The notes beneath the pieces are model-generated. The model did not search any database and was not told where the DNA came from. It saw nothing but the letters and a program-made list of their open reading frames with translations. 5,677 nt of DNA, taken from NCBI GenBank assembly GCA_016296635.1, contig JAEDIZ010000125.1, positions 1-5,677 on the forward strand, written 5' to 3'. Source of the stretch: Oscillospiraceae bacterium. Lineage in GTDB: Bacteria > Bacillota > Clostridia > Oscillospirales > Oscillospiraceae. Of the stretch, positions 1 through 4,806 are shown piece by piece; within the stretch, counting starts at the first letter, position 1; the number at the start of each line of letters is the position of its first letter. The position numbers and the translations under genes are program-made.

Positions 1-98
1 ATTGCGAAGACAACAGCTATGAATTTGAGCAGGAACTGGACGCAGGATGCTACGTTCTCGTGCTCGGCGATTATGAGATCGAATTTGAGCTGAAATAA
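1..98 (+). CDS. 3' end of an unidentified gene (C-terminal 31 residues)
   Basis: An open frame enters from the left edge, with its first complete codon at base 3, and ends at TAA 96-98. The 31 visible residues include EFEQELDAGCYVLVLGDYEI and end in EFELK. The alternating acidic/hydrophobic pattern suggests two or three closing beta-strands of a beta-sandwich or similar C-terminal domain. The codons used (GAG, CTG, GGC, GTG) fit the coding style of the rest of the window. A hairpin terminator follows 4 bases after the stop, which supports a real gene end. The family cannot be recognised from this fragment. It converges on the neighbouring dehydrogenase operon and so is probably not part of the catabolic module. 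Confidence 0.6.
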   Translation, partial: CEDNSYEFEQELDAGCYVLVLGDYEIEFELK

Positions 99-102
99 AG
101 AA

Positions 103-133
103 AAAACAGTCAGGCTTTTTGCCTGACTGTTTT
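103..133. terminator. Bidirectional intrinsic terminator between convergent genes
   Basis: A perfect 13-bp stem (103-115 with 121-133, core CAGTCAGGC/GCCTGACTG) closes a TTTTT loop. A T-rich tail follows on the plus strand (130-140, interrupted by one C). The A-rich run at 97-106 gives a U-tail when read on the minus strand. It lies 4 bases after the plus-strand stop and 9 bases past the dehydrogenase stop, so it can end both converging transcripts. Confidence 0.92.
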
Positions 134-142
134 CTTTTTTCA

Positions 143-1180
143 TCACTTCTCGCAGTCAAATGCAAGGCCGCATTCCGCCGCCAGCTCCTGCATCTCTTTG
201 ACGATTGCATCGGACAGTTTCACGCCGGTCTTCTCTGCGCTTTTGTAATTTCGCTGTTCGATCTCGCCGGGGATGAAGATCTCCTCGCAGCCCTCGGCTT
301 TGGGAGAATCCTTGATGGACGCGAAAAGCGCCGCCGTTGCCAGTTCAAAGGCGCCCTCCGGCAGAAGTCCCTTCGCATTCAGCGCACCCACAAAGAAACC
401 GGAGTCCTGATGCTTGCCGGAAAAATCATAGAACGAACCCATGGTCTGTCCGTTCTTCGCCCCGCTCAGGCAGCTGCAGAGTACCTCAATAGCAAGGGCA
501 ATGCCGTAGCCCTTCGCACCGCCGAAGGGCAGCACACATTTGACACTGTTGGGATCCGTTGTCGGATGCCCCTCGGCATCGATGCCCCAGCTGGGCGGGA
601 TCTCTCGGCCTTCCTTTGCCGCCAGCGCCACCTTGCCTCTGGCAACTACGCTGGTCGCCATATCGAGAACATAGGGTTCGCGGCCGGCAGCCGGAATCGC
701 AATAGCCAGCGGATTCGTTCCCAGCACGGGATCCTTGCCGCCGATGGCTGCCATGGCCACGGGGCCGTTGGCCATCGCCACGCCGATCATGCCCTTCCTC
801 GCTGCCTGCAGGGCAAAATAGGCCGCGCAGCCGAAATGGTTGCCGCCTTTTACGGCAGCAAAGCAGGCGCCGTTCTTTTCCGCCCGGTCAATGCAGGTGT
901 CCATGGCATACATCGCGCTGGCAACGCCCATGCCGTTCTGCCCGTCCACCAGCAGAAGCGAGGGCTGATCGTTTTCGATGGTCGGCTGCGCCTTTGCATC
1001 CACAAGGCCGTCCTTGGCTCTGCGGTAATAGGTCTTGAGTCTGGTCAGTCCATGGGAGCCGATACCCCGCATCTGCGCAAATAGCAGACTGTCCGCAAAA
1101 TCACGGCTGTCTTTTTCGTTCAGTCCCGCATCCAGCATGACTTTTTCCGTAAAGTCTTTCAGTTTCGCACAATCATACAT
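143..1180 (-). CDS. Ldh_2-family NAD(P)-dependent 2-hydroxyacid / malate-lactate-type dehydrogenase
   Basis: A cytoplasmic oxidoreductase of 345 aa, within the usual length of the malate/L-lactate dehydrogenase (Ldh_2) family. That family includes ureidoglycolate, sulfolactate, malate and 2,3-diketogulonate enzymes. These interconvert a 2-hydroxy acid and a 2-oxo acid using NAD(P), on a fold unrelated to classical LDH. Family landmarks seen: GSHGLTR near residues 41-47 with the conserved catalytic-type His43, GGNHFG at 112-117, the nucleotide-binding stretch GGKDPVLGTNPLA at 147-159, DMATS at 173-177, IPPSWGIDAEG around 194-204, TTDP at 207-210 and PFGGAKGYG at 218-226. The ATG is set by a GAGGAGG ribosome site 7 bases upstream that overlaps the stop of the RraA-like gene. 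The substrate cannot be assigned from sequence. Its context with a lyase, kinase and hydrolase favours a sugar-acid or hydroxy-acid pathway over housekeeping lactate metabolism. Confidence 0.9.
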   Translation of the reverse strand: MYDCAKLKDFTEKVMLDAGLNEKDSRDFADSLLFAQMRGIGSHGLTRLKTYYRRAKDGLVDAKAQPTIENDQPSLLLVDGQNGMGVASAMYAMDTCIDRAEKNGACFAAVKGGNHFGCAAYFALQAARKGMIGVAMANGPVAMAAIGGKDPVLGTNPLAIAIPAAGREPYVLDMATSVVARGKVALAAKEGREIPPSWGIDAEGHPTTDPNSVKCVLPFGGAKGYGIALAIEVLCSCLSGAKNGQTMGSFYDFSGKHQDSGFFVGALNAKGLLPEGAFELATAALFASIKDSPKAEGCEEIFIPGEIEQRNYKSAEKTGVKLSDAIVKEMQELAAECGLAFDCEK

Positions 1181-1187
1181 AGCACAT

Positions 1188-1195
1188 CCTCCTCA
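1188..1195 (-). promoter_or_regulatory. Ribosome binding site overlapping the upstream stop codon
   Basis: Read on the minus strand this is TGAGGAGG. The TGA stop of the RraA-like gene runs directly into the AGGAGG Shine-Dalgarno sequence of the dehydrogenase, 7 bases before its ATG. Ribosomes terminating on the first gene would sit on the binding site for the second, so translational coupling is likely (inference). Confidence 0.85.
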
Positions 1196-1894
1196 CGCCT
1201 CATAAACATCATCAATGATCTCAAATCCCTTTTTCTCCAGCGCCGTCAGTACCCATTCACGGTTTGCCGTGCCGTTCTTGCCGGCGGCGGACTTCTTTTC
1301 ATCCGCTTCATGGAATTTCTTTGCTGCCTCCAGAATGGTGGGGGCATCCTTCGGCGGGATCACGATCACGCCGTCGTGGTCGGCAAGAATGATGTCGCCG
1401 GGATTGACGCTGATGCCGCCGCAGGCCACGGGGACGTTGACCTCGCCGGGGCCTTCCTTATAGGGGCCGCCCGGAGTCGTGCCGGTGCAGTAGATGGGAT
1501 AGGGCCATTTGGAAACACTCTCAATATCGCGGATGGGGCCGTCAATTACGATAGCGGCCACCTTTTTCGTATAGAACAGAAACGACAGCATAACCTCGCC
1601 CGTCAGCGCGCGGGTGGTATCTTCCTCGTTGGACACGATCAGAATATCGCCCTCCTGACAGAAGGTCAGCGCCGCGTGCAGCGCCAGATTGTCACCTGCG
1701 CGGCATTTGACCGTAAAGGCCGGGCCGCAGACGCCGGACTGGGGCGGATTGCTCACAAGACGGATACGCGGATTCATGGCGCAGCTTCTTTCCATGCAGT
1801 CGGCGACATTGGAAGCCGGCAGCTCGGCAAACTGCCGCATCAGCTCCGGATCCGGCATATTTCTTTTCAGATAAATTCTTTTTCCGACGGGCAT
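1193..1894 (-). CDS. RraA-like / HMG-aldolase-fold protein (putative 4-hydroxy-2-oxoacid aldolase or oxaloacetate decarboxylase)
   Basis: This 233-aa protein belongs to the RraA-like family, often mislabelled demethylmenaquinone methyltransferase. Characterised members are divalent-metal class II pyruvate aldolases (4-hydroxy-4-methyl-2-oxoglutarate type) with oxaloacetate decarboxylase side activity; others (RraA itself) inhibit RNase E. Seen here: GPAFTVKC at 57-64, GDIL at 82-85, GE at 99-100, VIDGPIRD at 116-123 with the Arg-Asp pair used for substrate and metal binding, PGEVNVPVACGG near 149-160, and GDIILADHDGVIVIP at 166-180. A Lys/Glu-rich helical tail (about 185-233) follows. The start is supported by AAGGAG at 1902-1907, 7 bases upstream; a second Met at residue 13 has no such site. 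It is first in the operon and is followed by the dehydrogenase, which could supply or remove a 2-oxo acid. The fold assignment is firm, but whether it is an aldolase or a decarboxylase is not settled. Confidence 0.87.
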   Translation of the reverse strand: MPVGKRIYLKRNMPDPELMRQFAELPASNVADCMERSCAMNPRIRLVSNPPQSGVCGPAFTVKCRAGDNLALHAALTFCQEGDILIVSNEEDTTRALTGEVMLSFLFYTKKVAAIVIDGPIRDIESVSKWPYPIYCTGTTPGGPYKEGPGEVNVPVACGGISVNPGDIILADHDGVIVIPPKDAPTILEAAKKFHEADEKKSAAGKNGTANREWVLTALEKKGFEIIDDVYEA

Positions 1895-1901
1895 AATAAC
1901 A

Positions 1902-1907
1902 CTCCTT
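1902..1907 (-). promoter_or_regulatory. Shine-Dalgarno for the RraA-like gene
   Basis: AAGGAG on the minus strand, 7 bases before the ATG at 1894-1892. It selects the first Met over the in-frame Met at residue 13. Confidence 0.8.
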
Positions 1908-1948
1908 CAGCATATTTTCCGTATCCACCATACGCAGATTTTCTCCGA

Positions 1949-1977
1949 ATTGCAATAGCCGGAAAAAACTGTTGCAA
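1949..1977 (-). promoter_or_regulatory. Possible promoter of the RraA-like/dehydrogenase operon
   Basis: On the minus strand a TTGCAA -35-like box (1977-1972) is followed after 17 bases by a TGCAAT -10-like box (1954-1949). Each matches 4 of 6 consensus positions. Transcription would start near 1942, leaving a leader of about 48 bases. Both boxes fall in TTGCAA-type palindromes, so the apparent match could partly reflect a protein-binding motif. A TATTAT box (2024-2019) lies further upstream but lacks a recognisable -35. The weak match, against the perfect promoter on the other strand, suggests activator dependence or low basal expression (inference). Confidence 0.4.
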
Positions 1978-1985
1978 AGTTTGCA
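1973..1985. repeat. 13-bp palindrome TGCAAA-G-TTTGCA
   Basis: Perfect 6-bp arms around one central G, overlapping the putative -35 of the minus-strand operon. A related 8-bp palindrome, ATTGCAAT, sits at 1949-1956 over the putative -10. The two TTGCAA cores (1950 and 1972) are 22 bp apart, close to two helical turns. A regulator site is a reasonable reading; the binding protein is unknown. Confidence 0.5.
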
Positions 1986-2044
1986 TTCTTTCACAAAGAT
2001 TCCGTCGGTTTTTCGTTCATAATACCGCACGATCCATCCTCATC

Positions 2045-2060
2045 ATGAAACTTGTTTCAT
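2045..2060. promoter_or_regulatory. Operator-like palindrome O1 (ATGAAAC-TT-GTTTCAT)
   Basis: A perfect inverted repeat with 7-bp arms around TT. It ends 24 bp before the -35 of the regulator promoter, on the side facing the divergent operon. A 13-of-16 match lies at 2118-2133. Operator function and binding by the adjacent RpiR-family protein are inferred from symmetry, repetition and position. Confidence 0.65.
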
Positions 2061-2084
2061 ATTCTGCGGCTTTACGGCGGAGTT

Positions 2085-2113
2085 TTGACAAATATTCCTC
2101 CCTGATTTATAAT
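2085..2113 (+). promoter_or_regulatory. Consensus sigma-70/sigma-A promoter of the RpiR-family gene
   Basis: TTGACA (2085-2090), a 17-bp spacer and TATAAT (2108-2113): a perfect consensus at both hexamers with ideal spacing. Transcription should start near 2119-2121, giving a leader of about 33 bases. So strong a core promoter needs repression, and operator-like site O2 covers the predicted start. Confidence 0.88.
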
Positions 2114-2117
2114 AATC

Positions 2118-2133
2118 GTGAAATTTGTTGCAT
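2118..2133. promoter_or_regulatory. Operator-like site O2 (GTGAAATTTGTTGCAT)
   Basis: Matches O1 (2045-2060) at 13 of 16 positions in the same register; its own dyad is imperfect. It lies 4 bases after the -10 box and covers about +1 to +14, where bound repressor would block initiation. Its centre is 73 bp from that of O1, about seven helical turns, so both sites face the same side of the helix. Confidence 0.55.
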
Positions 2134-2136
2134 TAA

Positions 2137-2143
2137 GAGGAGG
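2137..2143 (+). promoter_or_regulatory. Shine-Dalgarno deciding the start of the RpiR-family gene
   Basis: GAGGAGG, 9 bases before ATG 2153. The reading frame stays open far upstream (to 1310), antisense to the RraA-like gene. This site, together with the promoter at 2085-2113, places the real start at 2153. Confidence 0.85.
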
Positions 2144-2152
2144 ATCTTTTTC

Positions 2153-3082
2153 ATGACCGTTTTGCCGGTTTCGGGGAAAGACGCGCTGCCCTTCGACGCT
2201 GACTGCGCAGGACGCATCGGCGCCGTCTACGATACGCTTTCCTCCACGGATAAAAAGATTGCGGACTACCTGCTTGCCAACGGGCCGCAGTGCGCACAGC
2301 TTTCCGTCCGCACCTTTGCAGAAGCCTGCGGCTGCAGCGCTTCCACGGTCGTCCGTTTCTGCAGACTTCTGCATTATGACGGATTTGCGGATCTCAAATA
2401 CGATCTGCGCAGAGCCGAAGCCGCGCTTCCCGAGAATGACATCACCCTGCATCCCGGAGACAGCATCGGCTCCATGATGCACAGAGCGCTGCACTACGCC
2501 TGTCAGTCCCTGCGCGCAACGGTAGAGGGAACCGACGAGGTGCTTCTGGATGAGGCCGCCCGTCAGATCATCGCCGCAGGAAACGTGCAGTTCTGCGCCA
2601 TCGGCAGCGCAGGCGGCGTAGCGCAGGCTGCCTGCTCCCAGCTGCTGAGTCTCGGGATCCCGGCCTGCTTTTTCTCCGATGAACTGCAGCAGCTGCGTCT
2701 GGCAGCCTGCAGCAAGCCGGGGGACGTGCTCATCGGCATCAACTATAACAATGCCGCCAGGACCGTTGCCGACGCATTCATGGCCGCAAAGGCCGCCGGC
2801 GCCACCACGATTCTGATCACCGCCGTCAAAGACGGGATCCTCTCCAGCTATTCCGACTACGTTTTTTATACGCCGCTGCGCCGGGCGGGCAACTCTCTGA
2901 ATATTTTCACCTCCACGCTCTGTCAGTCCATGATGCTTCAGCTTCTGATGCTGCGCGTGTGGCAGCTGGATCCCGACCGTTTCGGTCAGCAGACGGAAGC
3001 CATCCGCAATTTCACGAAAATGAAGCTCTACGATCCCGCTGCGGAAACGGTTCGCATCGATTACGCATCCTCCAATGGCTAA
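2153..3082 (+). CDS. MurR/RpiR-family transcriptional regulator (HTH + SIS domains)
   Basis: A 309-aa regulator, typical in length for the RpiR family, which senses phosphosugars or related metabolites and controls nearby sugar-catabolic genes. The N-terminal HTH domain covers about residues 20-95; LSVRTFAEACGCSASTVVRF (50-69) is the helix-turn-helix core. A SIS domain follows (about 130-262), with its first ligand loop at AIGSAGGVA (149-157) and the beta-strand/loop DVLIGINYNNAART at 191-203. In most relatives the second loop reads S-x-S-G-x-T; here Asn-Tyr-Asn-Asn replaces the Ser/Gly residues, so the ligand may be unusual. The start is fixed by GAGGAGG and a consensus promoter. It lies between the two catabolic arms, and operator-like palindromes sit at its own promoter, so autorepression and control of both arms are likely (inference). 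No clear terminator follows, so read-through into the kinase operon is possible. Confidence 0.9.
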   Translation: MTVLPVSGKDALPFDADCAGRIGAVYDTLSSTDKKIADYLLANGPQCAQLSVRTFAEACGCSASTVVRFCRLLHYDGFADLKYDLRRAEAALPENDITLHPGDSIGSMMHRALHYACQSLRATVEGTDEVLLDEAARQIIAAGNVQFCAIGSAGGVAQAACSQLLSLGIPACFFSDELQQLRLAACSKPGDVLIGINYNNAARTVADAFMAAKAAGATTILITAVKDGILSSYSDYVFYTPLRRAGNSLNIFTSTLCQSMMLQLLMLRVWQLDPDRFGQQTEAIRNFTKMKLYDPAAETVRIDYASSNG

Positions 3083-3122
3083 CATTTTTTGATGCGGGAA
3101 TCAGTCAGCATTTCCGGGAAAC

Positions 3123-3195
3123 AAATGACCGAATACTACAAAATCGTGCCGTTCGTTTTGTTCAACTGCACGATTCTTGACCGATTCAGTCATTT
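3123..3195. repeat. Nested inverted repeat in the regulator-kinase spacer
   Basis: Outer arms 3123-3134 and 3184-3195 pair at 11 of 12 positions (AAATGAC-C-GAAT against ATTC-A-GTCATTT). Inner arms 3142-3149 and 3168-3175 pair perfectly (AATCGTGC/GCACGATT) around an 18-base centre. It ends 4 bases before the -35 of the putative kinase promoter. No T-run follows, so it is not a standard terminator. It may be a paired operator/activator site, or an RNA structure at the 3' end of the regulator transcript. A separate 11-bp palindrome, TTTCC-G-GGAAA, lies at 3111-3121. Confidence 0.6.
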
Positions 3196-3199
3196 CGGA

Positions 3200-3229
3200 T
3201 TGACAAACCCGATCCGGATGGTTTATCTT
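3200..3229 (+). promoter_or_regulatory. Probable promoter of the kinase-amidohydrolase operon
   Basis: A perfect TTGACA (3200-3205) is followed after 18 bp by TATCTT (3224-3229), a 4-of-6 match to the -10 consensus. Transcription would begin near 3236, leaving about 53 bases of leader. The weak -10 and long spacer suggest a regulated promoter. The inverted repeat directly upstream is positioned like an activator or repressor site. Confidence 0.5.
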
Positions 3230-3288
3230 GTATTCAGTAGAGGTGGAGGTATACTCTGCCATTTCAAATAACCGGGGAGTTCAGAACT

Positions 3289-4770
3289 ATGAAATATCTT
3301 CTTGGCATCGATGTCGGCACGACCGGCACAAAAACACTTTTGTTCCGCGAAGACGGCGAACTGCTTGGCAGCGCCTATCGCGGTTATCCGCTTTCCACGC
3401 CGCAGGTCGGCTGGAGCGAGCAGAATGCGGAGGACTGGTGGCAGGCCATCATTGAGACCGTCCGCGAGGTTCTTTCCGGCAAGGATATTGCCGCTGACGT
3501 GGCAGCCATTTCGCTTTCCCTGCAGGGCGGCACCTTCGTTCCCGTGGACGAAAACGGTGATCCGCTGCGTCCCGCCATCGTGTGGAACGACAGCCGCTGC
3601 GAAGCTGAGCGCGAAGCCTATCTGAAGGAGGTCGGCGACGCCGACTCCATGTATCAGAAGACCGGCTGGAAGCTCGGCAAAGCCATGCTTGCCATGACCA
3701 TCCGCTGGATGAAGGATCATGAGCCGGAGCTTTTTGCAAAGACTGCAAAATTCCTCTCCGTGCCTGATTTCGTCTCTCTGCGCATGACCGGTATTGCCGC
3801 CGCCGATCTTTCCGATCTCGGCAACGATCAGCTCTGCGACATCCGCCGCGAGGCTTACGATGAGGCCATCCTGAAATTTGACGGCATTACGGAAGACAAG
3901 CTTCCCAAGATCGTCCATTCCGGCGATATGATCGGTCATCTGACCGAAAAAGCCGCCGAGGCACTCGGTCTTACCACCAACACCGTGCTGGTTGCAGGCG
4001 CGCACGATCAGTATGCCGTATCGCTCGGCGCGGGCGCTCTCAATAACGGTGACATTCTCATCGGCTCCGGCACCTGCTGGGTCGTCACCGCCATCGGTGA
4101 TGAATCCGATTTTGAATCCGGCCTTGCCCAGTCTGTTTCCGCAGTTCCCGGCAAGTGGGGCTCTCTTCTGTCTCTGTCGTCCGGCGGCGTCTGCCTCGAC
4201 TGGCTGAGAAAGAATGTTGCCGTCGGGGCCGACGGCGCACCGATGGATTACGTTTCCATCAACGAAGAAGTTGCGAAGCGCAAGGCCGCGGAAAACGGTC
4301 TGTTCTTCTATCCGTTCTCCGGTCTGTCAGAGAAAAACAAGCGTTTTTCCAAAGCGTCCTTTGTCGGTCTGGATCTGTCCCACGACCGTTTTGATATGGC
4401 CCGTGCCGTTATGGAAGGCGTTGCTTTCCAGATCGTATGGATGATGGAGTCGTTCAAGGCAAAGCCCTCCAAGGAAGGTCTGAAGCTGGCAGGCGGCGCT
4501 TCCAAGAGTCCTCTGTGGTGTCAGATGGTCGCAGATATTTCCGGTCTGCCCGTTCGCATCCCGGCAGTTGCCGACCTTGCCTGTGTCGGTGCTGCGATCA
4601 TGGCAGGCAAGGGCAGCGGGGTCTACTCCAGCGTCGAGGAAGGATATCGCCGTCTTGCCGTTGCGGATCGCGTGCTGATGCCGAATGCGGAACAGTCCGC
4701 TGTTTATCAGCCTCTGTTCGCACAGTATAAAGCTCGCGCCAAGGCGCTTGGCGAAGTTTATAGTCTGTAA
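3289..4770 (+). CDS. FGGY-family carbohydrate kinase (xylulokinase-like; substrate unassigned)
   Basis: A 493-aa cytoplasmic ATP-dependent sugar kinase, full length for the FGGY family (about 480-520 aa). The N-terminal actin-like lobe begins with the phosphate-binding loop GIDVGTTGTKTLLF (6-19). RPAIVWNDSR (94-103) is a family landmark. The catalytic base is expected at Asp240 in AGAHDQYA. GSGT at 259-262 is a second phosphate loop, and AGGASKSPLW (401-410) with VGAAIMAG (433-440) forms the C-terminal nucleotide-binding part. Xylulokinases carry a Q-M-H-G motif in the substrate loop; here the position reads SLQGGTF (77-83), so a substrate other than D-xylulose is likely and the gene is left unnamed. 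GGGGAG at 3274-3279, 9 bases before the ATG, supports the start. The amidohydrolase follows after 36 bases with no terminator, indicating one operon. Confidence 0.92.
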   Translation: MKYLLGIDVGTTGTKTLLFREDGELLGSAYRGYPLSTPQVGWSEQNAEDWWQAIIETVREVLSGKDIAADVAAISLSLQGGTFVPVDENGDPLRPAIVWNDSRCEAEREAYLKEVGDADSMYQKTGWKLGKAMLAMTIRWMKDHEPELFAKTAKFLSVPDFVSLRMTGIAAADLSDLGNDQLCDIRREAYDEAILKFDGITEDKLPKIVHSGDMIGHLTEKAAEALGLTTNTVLVAGAHDQYAVSLGAGALNNGDILIGSGTCWVVTAIGDESDFESGLAQSVSAVPGKWGSLLSLSSGGVCLDWLRKNVAVGADGAPMDYVSINEEVAKRKAAENGLFFYPFSGLSEKNKRFSKASFVGLDLSHDRFDMARAVMEGVAFQIVWMMESFKAKPSKEGLKLAGGASKSPLWCQMVADISGLPVRIPAVADLACVGAAIMAGKGSGVYSSVEEGYRRLAVADRVLMPNAEQSAVYQPLFAQYKARAKALGEVYSL

Positions 4771-4806
4771 GCCAATCAATGTTTACTTTTCAAAGGAGTT
4801 TTTACA

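Noticed and set aside
119..1084. Plus-strand open frame of 321 codons across the dehydrogenase
   Set aside because: It is fully antisense to a well-conserved Ldh_2 gene. It begins inside the terminator, lacks a ribosome site and shows no recognisable domain. GC-rich codons on the other strand explain the lack of stops.
2019..2024. Alternative -10 (TATTAT on the minus strand) for the RraA-like operon
   Set aside because: No acceptable -35 occurs 16-18 bases upstream and there is no TG extension.
1310..2152. 281-codon in-frame upstream extension of the RpiR-family protein
   Set aside because: It runs antisense to the RraA-like gene and through the promoter, and its sequence resembles no domain. 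The consensus promoter and GAGGAGG before ATG 2153 fix the true start.
2072..3085. Minus-strand 337-codon frame opposite the regulator
   Set aside because: It is a shadow of the RpiR-family gene, with low-complexity, domain-free sequence and no ribosome site.
3142..3175. Rho-independent terminator for the regulator
   Set aside because: The 8-bp stem has an 18-base loop and no following T-run, and the TTTTTT at 3085-3090 has no hairpin before it.
3089..3271. Small 60-codon gene or leader peptide before the kinase
   Set aside because: It spans the promoter and inverted repeat, has no ribosome site and its sequence is not protein-like.
3223..4005. Minus-strand 260-codon frame opposite the kinase
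   Set aside because: It is antisense to the conserved N-terminal half of the FGGY kinase and has no family features.
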